A stretch of DNA of 6,438 bases from Solirubrobacterales bacterium (GCA_015655225.1 JAATFK010000483.1:1-6438), one strand, 5' to 3'; counted from the first letter of the stretch, positions 1-5,736 are shown. Notes: a model not told the origin generated them from the sequence alone. Translations and numbers: made by a program.

Positions 1-1303
1 CGCCGTTCCAGCTCGACCAGGCGGTCAGCGTGCCGTCGCTCGCGTGCGTGCCGAGCACCAGCGTCGGCCGCGTCGTCGGGGCACCCGACCACGGCAGCCG
101 GTAGGCGCGGTAGGTGTCGGCGCCGGCCGGCGTCTCGAGGTCGAAGAGCAGTCTGCCGCCGTGCGAGAACTCGGTCACGTGCCGCTGCGCGCCCCAGCTC
201 ATGAAGACGTCGCCGCCGCGCAGCTCCTGCACGTTGCCCTCGGCGACGACCAGCAGGCCGCCGGGGTAGGTGTACTGGCGCACGAGCGAGGCGACGTGCG
301 TCTTCATGTTCAGCCGCAGCACGATCCCGCGCGACTGCGGCGCCTGCTTCGGCGTCGCCTCGTTGTCGAACAGCGTGATCGTCCCGTTCGGCTGGCGGCG
401 GACGTCGTGCTGGAGCGCGAACTTCGCGCCCGGGCCGAATCTGAAGTCGCTGCGCTTGCCGCCGAGGACCCACATCACTCTGCCGCTTCTGCGGTTGATC
501 TTGTAGACGGCGAAGGTGTTGCGCGAGGAGACGAGCAGGTTGCCGTCGTGGTCGACGTCGATCGAGTTGACGTGGAAGAAGTCGTGCGGCGAGGTCTTCG
601 GCGGCGGCGTCTCGCCGGCGGTCAGCGGGACGTGCGCGTAGGCGCTCCAGCTGAAGACGATCCGGCCGGTCTTGACGTCCACCTCGCGGACGATCGAGTC
701 CCACAGCTGCCCGTTCTTCTTGCCGCCGACCTTCGAGAGGTTCGCCGGCCGCTCGCGGTAGACGGTGAAGAGGGCGGTGCCCCGCTTCGTCAGCTGGATC
801 TCGTGGTGGTCGCCCTGCAGGCCGCCACCCGCCTTGATCGTCGCGATCACCTTGTAATGGCGGTTCATCACGACGTACTCGCCGAGGCCGTGCCCGTAGC
901 CGGTGCTTCTGCCCTGCCACCAGACGAGCACCGGCTTGCCCTCGTAGGTCTGCTGGCGGAAGGAGAACGCGGCGAGGCCCTTCGGCACCGGGTGAAACCA
1001 GATCACGCGGCCCTTGTCGTCGACGATCTCGGGGCCGCTCTGGCCCGGCCCGTTCTTGATCGCGAGGAAGATCTTGCCCTTCGCGACCGACTTCGCCGCC
1101 GGCTTGACGACGGTCAGGCGGTTCGGCGTCAGGTCCGGGCGCGAGTGGAAGTGCACGACGTCGGCCGCGTCGGCCTTCGCGGTCGGCTTGCTCGTGCCCT
1201 TGCTGCCCGAGGAGCCGGTCAGCAGCACGACGACGACGACCGCCGCGCCCGCGACCAGCAGCACGCCGAGCGGGACCAGGTACCGGGGACGGACGGCGCG
1301 CAT
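1..1303 (-). CDS. arylsulfotransferase (ASST) family protein, membrane-anchored, C-terminus cut by window edge
   Basis: 434 codons are visible from ATG at 1303; the frame runs off the window start without a stop. Residues about 8-30 form a hydrophobic segment after a short basic N-terminus (MRAVRPRYLV), then a Ser/Gly/Lys/Thr linker, so the protein is probably exported and anchored or a signal-peptide substrate; I see no lipobox Cys. The rest resembles the actinobacterial arylsulfotransferase family (Arylsulfotran_2 type beta-propeller): GPEIVDDKGRVIWF about 89-103, WWQG 128-131, GDHHEI 164-169, SPHDFFHVNSIDVDHDGN about 238-255, VLGGKRSDF 279-287 and QHDVRR 298-303, with His-rich stretches at the expected places. 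Characterised members move sulfate between phenolic compounds without PAPS, but most actinobacterial members are untested and the substrate cannot be read here. No Shine-Dalgarno precedes the ATG. It is divergent from the efflux gene at 1425. Confidence 0.85.
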   Translation of the reverse strand, partial: MRAVRPRYLVPLGVLLVAGAAVVVVVLLTGSSGSKGTSKPTAKADAADVVHFHSRPDLTPNRLTVVKPAAKSVAKGKIFLAIKNGPGQSGPEIVDDKGRVIWFHPVPKGLAAFSFRQQTYEGKPVLVWWQGRSTGYGHGLGEYVVMNRHYKVIATIKAGGGLQGDHHEIQLTKRGTALFTVYRERPANLSKVGGKKNGQLWDSIVREVDVKTGRIVFSWSAYAHVPLTAGETPPPKTSPHDFFHVNSIDVDHDGNLLVSSRNTFAVYKINRRSGRVMWVLGGKRSDFRFGPGAKFALQHDVRRQPNGTITLFDNEATPKQAPQSRGIVLRLNMKTHVASLVRQYTYPGGLLVVAEGNVQELRGGDVFMSWGAQRHVTEFSHGGRLLFDLETPAGADTYRAYRLPWSGAPTTRPTLVLGTHASDGTLTAWSSWNG

Positions 1304-1326
1304 CGGCGTCTGATTCTGCCCGCTCG

Positions 1327-1332
1327 ACCCTA
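1327..1332 (-). promoter_or_regulatory. possible -10 box for the arylsulfotransferase-family gene
   Basis: On the minus strand this reads TAGGGT, a TANNNT-type -10 box 23 bases before the ATG at 1303. No convincing -35 hexamer lies 16-18 bases upstream. It sits in the centre of a short inverted repeat, CGCTC (1321-1325) and GAGCG (1334-1338). Support is weak because such hexamers occur by chance. Confidence 0.25.
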
Positions 1333-1386
1333 AGAGCGCCTGAAGAGTCGCCCCGCGAAGCCGGCGCCGGGACGGGCGCCGATCGT

Positions 1387-1416
1387 TTGACACGGTCGAA
1401 GGCTCGACCTTAACGT
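1387..1416 (+). promoter_or_regulatory. sigma-A type promoter of the efflux gene, probably giving a leaderless mRNA
   Basis: A perfect -35 box TTGACA (1387-1392) is followed after 18 bases by TAACGT (1411-1416), which fits the actinobacterial TANNNT -10. Transcription would start at about 1423-1425, at or within two bases of the ATG at 1425. No Shine-Dalgarno lies before that ATG, so the mRNA is probably leaderless, as is common in Actinomycetota. Confidence 0.65.
1394..1409. promoter_or_regulatory. palindromic putative operator between the -35 and -10 boxes
   Basis: GGTCGA (1394-1399) and TCGACC (1404-1409) are perfect inverted arms around the 4-base centre AGGC. The palindrome fills the promoter spacer, a usual position for a TetR- or MarR-type repressor controlling a drug efflux gene. 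No regulator gene is in the window, and GGTCGA-type words are common in this GC-rich sequence, so the operator role is inference. Confidence 0.4.
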
Positions 1417-1424
1417 GGCGCCTC

Positions 1425-2852
1425 ATGAGCCCCGAGCCAGCCGTGCCCACGCCCGATCCACTGCGTTGGAGAGCGTTGATCGTCCTCGCCGTGGCGCAGT
1501 TCATGGTCGTTCTCGACGCGTCGATCGTGAACGTCGCGCTGCCGTCGATCAGAGAGCACCTGCACTTCACCGACGCGAACCTGCAGTGGGTCGTGAACGC
1601 CTACACGCTCACCTTCGGCGGCTGCCTGCTGCTGGGCGGCCGCGCGGCCGACCTGTTCGGCCGCCGGCGGATCTTCATCGCGGGCCTGGGGCTGTTCGCG
1701 GTCGCGTCGCTGGCGGGCGGCTTCGCGACCTCCTCCGGCTGGCTGATCGTCGCGCGCGGGGTCCAGGGGCTCGGCGCCGCGGTCGTCTCGCCGGCGGCGC
1801 TCTCGATCGTCACGACGACGTTCACCGAGGGTGCGGAGCGCAACAGAGCGCTCGGCATCTGGGGCGCGCTGGCGGGCGCGGGCGGCGCCGTCGGCGTGCT
1901 GCTCGGCGGGATGCTGACGCAGTGGGCCGGGTGGGAGTGGGTGCTGTTCGTGAACGTGCCGATCGGGATCGTCGCCGCCGTGCTCGCGCCGCGTTGGGTG
2001 CGGGAGAGCCGTGGTGAGGAGCAGACGAGCCTCGACATCCCGGGCGCCGTGCTCGTGACGGGCGGCCTGATCGTGCTCGTCTACGCGCTCGTCGACGCCA
2101 ACAGCGCCGGCTGGACCTCGACCCAGACGATCGTCCTGCTGATCGCGAGCGTCGTGCTGCTGGTCGCGTTCGTCGCCTGGGAGCTGCGCACGCGCTTCCC
2201 GATCATGCCGCTGCAGATCTTCCGCAACCGCAACGTCGCGAGCGCCGACGCGGTCGCGCTGCTGGTCGGCGCGTCGCTCTTCTCGATGTTCTTCTTCATC
2301 TCGCTCTACCTGCAGCAGGTGCTCGGCTACGACGCCCTCAAGGCCGGGCTCTGCTATCTGCCGCTGGCGTTCTCGATCATCGTCTCGGCCGGCGCCGCCT
2401 CGCAGCTGGTGACGAGAGTCGGGCCGAAGCCGATCCTCGTCGGCGGGCTCGTGCTGACGGCGATCGGGCTGCTGCTGTTCACGCAGGTGAGCGCCGGCGG
2501 CTCGTTCGGCGGCGACGTGCTGCTGCCCTCGATCGTCGTCGCGCTCGGGCTCGGCTTCAGCTTCGTCCCGATCACGATCGTCGCGCTCGCGGGGGTGACG
2601 CCGAACGAGGCGGGGCTCGCGTCGGGGCTGATCAACACCGCGCAGCAGGTCGGCGGCGCGCTCGGGCTCGCGATCCTCGGCTCGATCGCGACCTCGCGGA
2701 CGAACCACGTGCTCGCCTCTTCAGCTCCCGGCTCGGGCCTGCCGCATGCGCTGACGGAGGGCTTCAAGGTCGCCTTCGCGGTCGGCGCCGGCTTCGCGGT
2801 GCTCGGCGTCGTGCTCGCGCTCGTCGTCGTCCCGCGCGTGCGGGCCGACTAG
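1425..2852 (+). CDS. MFS drug efflux transporter, DHA2 (EmrB/QacA) family
   Basis: 475 residues, the usual size for a 14-helix proton-driven multidrug exporter in the cytoplasmic membrane. Diagnostic motifs are in order: the TM1 D1 motif LDASIVNVALP (30-40) with its membrane Asp31, QWVVNAYTL (54-62), motif A GGRAADLFGRRR (71-82) in the loop after TM2, motif B ARGVQGLGAA (110-119) in TM4 with its conserved Arg, the Gly-rich motif C region (about 141-152) in TM5, and WEWVLFVNVPIG (160-171), a strong signature of this subfamily. Hydrophobic blocks continue to about 470, consistent with 14 helices, and nothing is truncated. The ATG is the start because it directly follows a good promoter and the TM1 motif lies at normal distance. 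Substrates cannot be predicted; drugs or an endogenous metabolite are both possible. The divergent sulfotransferase-family gene might share its control. Confidence 0.93.
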   Translation: MSPEPAVPTPDPLRWRALIVLAVAQFMVVLDASIVNVALPSIREHLHFTDANLQWVVNAYTLTFGGCLLLGGRAADLFGRRRIFIAGLGLFAVASLAGGFATSSGWLIVARGVQGLGAAVVSPAALSIVTTTFTEGAERNRALGIWGALAGAGGAVGVLLGGMLTQWAGWEWVLFVNVPIGIVAAVLAPRWVRESRGEEQTSLDIPGAVLVTGGLIVLVYALVDANSAGWTSTQTIVLLIASVVLLVAFVAWELRTRFPIMPLQIFRNRNVASADAVALLVGASLFSMFFFISLYLQQVLGYDALKAGLCYLPLAFSIIVSAGAASQLVTRVGPKPILVGGLVLTAIGLLLFTQVSAGGSFGGDVLLPSIVVALGLGFSFVPITIVALAGVTPNEAGLASGLINTAQQVGGALGLAILGSIATSRTNHVLASSAPGSGLPHALTEGFKVAFAVGAGFAVLGVVLALVVVPRVRAD

Positions 2853-2857
2853 GTCGA

Positions 2858-2884
2858 GCCGGGCGCCCCGGTGGCTGCCTAGCC
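2858..2884. terminator. weak hairpin region between convergent genes
   Basis: Between the convergent stops at 2852 and 2889 lies CCGGG (2859-2863), loop CGC, CCCGG (2867-2871), followed by GGCT (2873-2876), loop GCCT, AGCC (2881-2884) and then a short CCTTT. Either could help bidirectional termination, but the stems are only 4-5 bp with no real U-tract. The role is inferred mainly from position. Confidence 0.3.
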
Positions 2885-2888
2885 GCCT

Positions 2889-3635
2889 TTACGCCCCGTG
2901 GTCGGTCGGCGCGCCGCCGAGCAGGTCGAGCAGCTTGTCGCGGCGTCTCGCGGCGGGGCGGTCGGGGCGGAAGCGGTGGCGGGCGCGGTCGAGCTTGTCC
3001 CGGTCGTAGCGGCGCCGCGCCCAGGGCGAGTCGGGCTTCGCCAGGCGGACCACGGTCCAGACGCCGAGCGGCCACAGGTGCAGGGCGAAGAAGCCGAGCA
3101 CGTAGCGGCCCTTCAGGAAGGTCAGCCCCGAGAGCACGAAGCTCATCAGGACCGCGCCGACGGCGACGAGCGTCGAGCCGGCGCCGCCGAGCCCGACCGG
3201 CCGGACCCCGAGCACGACGACGATCGCGAAGACGGTCGCGAGCACGACCGCGTCGAGTGACGCGCGTCCCTCCTTCGCCCAGTAGACGTCCTCCAGGTGG
3301 AGCCAGAGGGCGAACTCGTCGAGCGTGAAGCCCGCGCCGATCCCGAATCCGACGGCCGTGATCTGCCCCCACGGCTCCTCCAGCTCGGTCGCGAAGGCGA
3401 CGAACCCGCAGGCCAGGATCAGCACGATTCCCCACACCAGATGGTGGATGTGGAGGCCGTTGCCGGTCGTCACGCTGCCGGGCCACCAGGGCACGCGCGG
3501 ACTGCGCGTGAGGCGGGCGCTGGTGCGGATGAAGCCGAACGAGACGAAGAACGCGATCAGCAGGAGCAACGCCGGTCCACGCGGCGACGTGAGCGACGGA
3601 TCGAGGTCGAAGCGGAGGACGGCGAGCGGCATCAT
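2889..3635 (-). CDS. conserved-type integral membrane protein with HIHH and DEFALWLHLED motifs, function unknown
   Basis: 248 residues. Hydrophobic helices lie at about 21-36, 66-82, 92-106, 128-143, 152-173 and 178-197, followed by a strongly basic, Arg-rich cytoplasmic tail (about 200-248). Two motifs stand out: GNGLHIHHLVWGI (58-70), with His62, His64 and His65 entering a helix, and LDEFALWLHLEDVYW (105-119), with Asp106, Glu107, His113, Glu115 and Asp116. A third His (186) lies in GFFALHLWPLG. I recall similar proteins annotated only as hypothetical membrane proteins in Actinomycetota; no function is known to me. The clustered His and acidic residues near membrane faces could bind metal, which is inference. 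The start is the first of two tandem ATG codons; there is no Shine-Dalgarno, and a TAGTGT lies 10 bases upstream, so it may be nearly leaderless. Convergent with the transporter, divergent from the cold shock gene. Confidence 0.82.
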   Translation of the reverse strand: MMPLAVLRFDLDPSLTSPRGPALLLLIAFFVSFGFIRTSARLTRSPRVPWWPGSVTTGNGLHIHHLVWGIVLILACGFVAFATELEEPWGQITAVGFGIGAGFTLDEFALWLHLEDVYWAKEGRASLDAVVLATVFAIVVVLGVRPVGLGGAGSTLVAVGAVLMSFVLSGLTFLKGRYVLGFFALHLWPLGVWTVVRLAKPDSPWARRRYDRDKLDRARHRFRPDRPAARRRDKLLDLLGGAPTDHGA

Positions 3636-3645
3636 GAGGGGTCGA

Positions 3646-3651
3646 ACACTA
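3646..3651 (-). promoter_or_regulatory. possible -10 box for the HIHH membrane protein gene
   Basis: On the minus strand this reads TAGTGT, matching TANNNT, ten bases before the ATG at 3635. Transcription from it would start 2-4 bases before the start codon. No good -35 box is seen at 16-18 bases, so support is limited. Confidence 0.25.
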
Positions 3652-3711
3652 ACTTCGGTATCAGCGGGAGCGACGCGTGCACGACACCGCTCCCTCTGAG
3701 ATCCGGAGCTG

Positions 3712-3720
3712 TGGTACGTT
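3712..3720 (+). promoter_or_regulatory. possible extended -10 promoter of the cold shock gene
   Basis: TGG followed by TACGTT fits an extended -10 element (TGN-TANNNT); no TTGACA-like -35 is visible upstream. Transcription from it would start near 3727 and give a leader of about 95 bases. Long leaders are typical of cspA-type genes, where they regulate translation with temperature. The match is modest. Confidence 0.35.
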
Positions 3721-3731
3721 GCGCGCGTTCT

Positions 3732-3752
3732 GCCGGATCATCGGGGTCCGGC
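3732..3752 (+). promoter_or_regulatory. stem-loop near the 5' end of the cold shock leader
   Basis: GCCGGATC (3732-3739) pairs with GGTCCGGC (3745-3752) over 8 bp with one U-G wobble, leaving the loop ATCGG. It would lie about five bases after the predicted transcription start, where a stem-loop could stabilise the mRNA or take part in temperature-dependent refolding. The pairing is visible; the role is inferred. Confidence 0.4.
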
Positions 3753-3784
3753 TCGTGCCCGCGCTCGCAGGTGTTGCACCAGCA

Positions 3785-3817
3785 TCCTCCGCGTCCGCAG
3801 CACATCATCGAGGAGGA
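3785..3817 (+). promoter_or_regulatory. possible anti-Shine-Dalgarno fold-back in the cold shock leader
   Basis: TCCTCC (3785-3790) is the exact complement of GGAGGA (3812-3817), which contains most of the ribosome binding site; 21 bases separate them. Pairing would hide the binding site. Whether it forms, and at what temperature, cannot be told by eye, and a 6-bp stem with a 21-base loop is only moderately stable. Confidence 0.35.
3811..3816 (+). promoter_or_regulatory. strong ribosome binding site of the cold shock gene
   Basis: AGGAGG lies six bases before the ATG at 3823, a near-ideal Shine-Dalgarno. It contrasts with the genes at 1303, 1425, 3635 and 5708, which have none, and it fixes the cold shock start codon. 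Confidence 0.85.
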
Positions 3818-3822
3818 CTGCA

Positions 3823-4029
3823 ATGCCCACAGGAACCGTGAAGTGGTTCAGCGACGACAAGGGCTTCGGCTTCATCACGCCGGACGATGGCTCGAAGGAC
3901 CTGTTCGTGCACCACAGCAGCATCCAGACCGACGGCTTCCGCACCCTCGCCGAGGGCGCGACGGTCCAGTACGAGTCTGAGCCGGGCGAGAAGGGCCCGC
4001 GCGCGATCAACGTCACGACGACCAGCTGA
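3823..4029 (+). CDS. cspA: cold shock protein, CspA family
   Basis: 68 residues, one OB-fold cold shock domain of standard length. GTVKWF (4-9) opens the first strand, RNP1 is KGFGFI (13-18) and RNP2 is LFVHHSSI (27-34), including the Trp, Phe and His residues that stack on nucleic acid bases. Family members bind single-stranded RNA or DNA and melt mRNA structure, in cold or in normal growth; this gene need not be cold-induced. It has a strong ribosome binding site, a leader of up to about 95 bases with possible regulatory folds, and a strong terminator starting 28 bases after the stop, so it is most likely monocistronic. Family assignment is secure; which paralogue it matches is not. Confidence 0.96.
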   Translation: MPTGTVKWFSDDKGFGFITPDDGSKDLFVHHSSIQTDGFRTLAEGATVQYESEPGEKGPRAINVTTTS

Positions 4030-4057
4030 GCGTCGTCGGACCGAGTTGACGTCGGCT

Positions 4058-4087
4058 GCCGGGCCCGCCGCACGCGGCGGGCCCGGC
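4058..4087. terminator. strong GC hairpin terminator, probably bidirectional
   Basis: A perfect 13-bp inverted repeat, GCCGGGCCCGCCG (4058-4070) and CGGCGGGCCCGGC (4075-4087), encloses the loop CACG. It sits between the convergent stops at 4029 and 4101. There is no U-tract, as is usual for actinobacterial terminators, so it may serve both directions. Confidence 0.8.
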
Positions 4088-4100
4088 GCCTGACGACGAC

Positions 4101-4475
4101 TCAGGCGTTGCGGCTCGTCGCGGGCTGCGCGCCGAACTCGGTCACGTCGTACACGTGATTGCTGACGACCTCGCGGATCGAGGCGTCCTCCGCCCCGGGG
4201 CGCCCGCAGTGCACCAGATACGGCTGGTTGCGTCCGAGGTCGAGGATCGCGAGCACCGTCTCGCCGTGGATCGGATCGGGCTGCCCGACCTCGGTCCAGC
4301 AGTCGACGCCGGCACGGCGCGACCACAGCCGGAAGATCCGGCGCGTCGTCACCGGGACCTGCCCGGTGTCCGCCTCCGCGCAGGCGCAGATCGCCGCGTA
4401 GGCGCCCTCCAGCGCGTCCTCCTGCTCCACGAGATCCTCGCAGGGCAGCAGATGCGGGACGAAGAAGGCGGTCAC
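4101..4475 (-). CDS. unrecognised 124-residue protein, second gene of a coupled pair
   Basis: The GTG start at 4475 is chosen because GAGGA lies 8 bases upstream (4484-4488) and because its GTGA overlaps the stop of the preceding 58-codon gene by four bases, the usual sign of translational coupling. The same frame stays open up to 4709, but that part is low-complexity and overlaps the upstream gene. The protein has an N-terminal helical half (EQEDALEGAYAAICACAEAD, 17-36) and a likely beta-rich half around DCWTEVGQPDPIHGETVLAI (58-77) and DLGRNQPYLVHC (79-90). Five Cys (12, 30, 32, 59, 90) and several His are present, including a CxC pair, so metal or redox chemistry is possible but unproven. 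No signal peptide or membrane segment is seen. I do not recognise the family. It ends 14 bases from the cold shock terminator. Confidence 0.72.
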   Translation of the reverse strand: MTAFFVPHLLPCEDLVEQEDALEGAYAAICACAEADTGQVPVTTRRIFRLWSRRAGVDCWTEVGQPDPIHGETVLAILDLGRNQPYLVHCGRPGAEDASIREVVSNHVYDVTEFGAQPATSRNA

Positions 4476-4648
4476 GCCTGCGGTCCTCGGATGCGTCTCG
4501 GCTTCGCAGCTCGTGGCTTGGGCGGGTTCATGCGGCGCTCCTCTGCGGTCATCTGGCGAATCACCAGCGTCCCGTTCTCGACCTGGCGACGGATGTCGTC
4601 GAGTTGGCGCTGGCGGCGCTCCTCTTGCTGCTGCTGCACAGATCTCAT
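4472..4648 (-). CDS. small charged helical protein (58 residues), first gene of a coupled pair, unrecognised
   Basis: The frame begins with ATG at 4648, nine bases after GGAGGT (4658-4663), and its TGA overlaps the GTG of the next gene as GTGA. The product starts MRSVQQQQEERRQRQLDDIR, continues with a short NGTLVIRQMTAEERR segment (about 25-39), and ends in a Pro/Lys/Arg-rich basic tail. It is very rich in Gln, Arg and Glu, predicted helical or coiled coil in its first half, with no membrane segment; the basic tail could contact nucleic acid or the partner protein. Good ribosome binding site, promoter-like sequence and exact coupling favour a real gene over a chance frame. The pair could be a toxin-antitoxin-like or subunit pair, but nothing in the sequence identifies it as such. 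Confidence 0.62.
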   Translation of the reverse strand: MRSVQQQQEERRQRQLDDIRRQVENGTLVIRQMTAEERRMNPPKPRAAKPRRIRGPQA

Positions 4649-4657
4649 CTGCGCCCG

Positions 4658-4663
4658 ACCTCC
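4658..4663 (-). promoter_or_regulatory. ribosome binding site deciding the 58-codon gene start
   Basis: The minus strand reads GGAGGT nine bases before the ATG at 4648. This is the main reason to accept a gene here that is short enough to be missed by length cut-offs. Confidence 0.65.
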
Positions 4664-4681
4664 GCGGCTCGGCTCCCACTG

Positions 4682-4709
4682 AGGGTACCGCGCCGACGCG
4701 ACACCGCAA
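4682..4709 (-). promoter_or_regulatory. possible promoter of the two-gene cassette
   Basis: On the minus strand TTGCGG (4704-4709) and TACCCT (4682-4687) are 16 bases apart, matching the -35 start TTG and the TANNNT -10. Transcription would start near 4675, giving a leader of about 26 bases that carries the GGAGGT site. It lies in the 67-base gap after the YihY-type gene stop. Confidence 0.35.
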
Positions 4710-4715
4710 AGGTGA

Positions 4716-5708
4716 CTATTTCTTGGGTGCGTCGCGCGGCGGCAGCTGCAGCTCCCGCGCCGCCTCCGGCTGGCCCGACTCGAGCTCGCGCTGGCGCTCC
4801 AGCTCGGCGTCGAGCTCGAGCCCGAAGAGCAGCGCGAGGTTCGCGATCCAGATCCAGACGAGGAAGATGATCACGCCGCCGAGCGTCCCGTAGGTCTTGT
4901 TGTACGAGCCGAAGTTGGAGACGTAGAAGCTGAAGCCGACGGAGGCGACGATCAGCAGCACGAGCGCGGCCGCCGCACCCGGCGTGATCCAGCGGAATCT
5001 GCGGTGGCGCACGTTCGGGCCGACGAAGTCGAGGATCGCGATCATCACGATCACGATCAGCAGCATCACCGGGTACTTGGCGATGTTCCAGACGGTGACG
5101 GCGGAGCTGCCGACGCCGATCTGGTCGCCGACCGACTTCGCGAGCGTGCCGGTGAAGATGAAGCCGATCGCGAGGAACGCGATCATCACGACGAGCACGA
5201 CCGTGACCGCGACCTGCAGCGGGCGCAGCTTCCAGAACGGCCGTCCCTCGGGCACCTCGTAGATCGCGTTCGCCGCGCGCATGAAGGCACCGATGTAGCC
5301 CGACGCCGACCACAGCGCGCCGAGCACGCTGACGCCGAACAGCGCGCCCGCCCCGCCCTTGTTTCTGATGATCCCCGAGATCGTCGTGCGGACGGTGTCG
5401 ACGGTCGAGCCGGGCGCGACGTGCTTGACGATCGACAGCAGCGCGTCGACCGTCTGCGGGTACTCGCCGAGCAGGCCGACGAGCGAGACGAACACGAGCA
5501 TCAGCGGGAAGATCGACAGCACCGAGTAGTACGTCAGCGCCGCCGCCCAGTCGGTCAGGCCGTCGGCCTGGAACGCTCTCCCCGCGCGTCTGATCGTCGC
5601 CAGCCAGCCGCGGCCGCTGATGTCGGTCGGGCCGGCGGGGGAGCCGGGCGGCGGGTGCTCCAGCGCGTCGCGCTGCTGTTCGATTCTCGTGTCGGTCGGC
5701 CGGCTCAT
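4716..5708 (-). CDS. YihY/BrkB family inner membrane protein
   Basis: 330 residues, slightly longer than the usual roughly 300 owing to a 45-50 residue hydrophilic N-terminus and a charged C-terminal tail. Family signatures are clear: DWAAALTYYSVLSIFPLML (53-71) in the first helix, SASGYIGAFMRAANAIYEVP (134-153), and near the C-terminus YNKTYGTLGGVIIFLVWIWI (249-268) followed by NLALLFGLELDAELER (270-285). About six membrane helices are expected. The family was once called ribonuclease BN in error; its true role is unsettled, with transport or envelope functions proposed. The ATG is fixed by an in-frame TAG only 18 bases upstream (5727-5729) with no other start between. No Shine-Dalgarno precedes it. 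It lies 67 bases after the dehydrogenase, same strand, so read-through transcription is possible, though a functional link is not evident. Confidence 0.92.
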   Translation of the reverse strand: MSRPTDTRIEQQRDALEHPPPGSPAGPTDISGRGWLATIRRAGRAFQADGLTDWAAALTYYSVLSIFPLMLVFVSLVGLLGEYPQTVDALLSIVKHVAPGSTVDTVRTTISGIIRNKGGAGALFGVSVLGALWSASGYIGAFMRAANAIYEVPEGRPFWKLRPLQVAVTVVLVVMIAFLAIGFIFTGTLAKSVGDQIGVGSSAVTVWNIAKYPVMLLIVIVMIAILDFVGPNVRHRRFRWITPGAAAALVLLIVASVGFSFYVSNFGSYNKTYGTLGGVIIFLVWIWIANLALLFGLELDAELERQRELESGQPEAARELQLPPRDAPKK

Positions 5709-5736
5709 GAGGTGGTTGCCAGCGACCTACCCGCCT

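Noticed and set aside
44..1333. Long open frame on the plus strand (429 codons)
   Set aside because: Low-complexity Arg/Ala/Val/Asp product; it is antisense to the clear arylsulfotransferase-family gene and shows no family signature.
1410..2708. Long open frame on the minus strand (432 codons)
   Set aside because: Arg/Asp/Glu-rich shadow opposite the efflux transporter, whose motifs are unambiguous.
2764..3486. Minus-strand open frame of 240 codons
   Set aside because: Arg/Pro-rich shadow in another frame of the HIHH membrane protein gene and overlapping the transporter end.
3805..4326. Minus-strand open frame of 173 codons antisense to the cold shock gene
   Set aside because: Arg-rich composition, and it crosses a strong terminator and a conserved gene on the other strand.
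4476..4709. Upstream extension of the 124-codon gene to a TTG at 4709 (202 residues)
   Set aside because: The extension is low-complexity, has no ribosome binding site, and overlaps the 58-codon gene; GAGGA plus the GTGA overlap favour the GTG at 4475.
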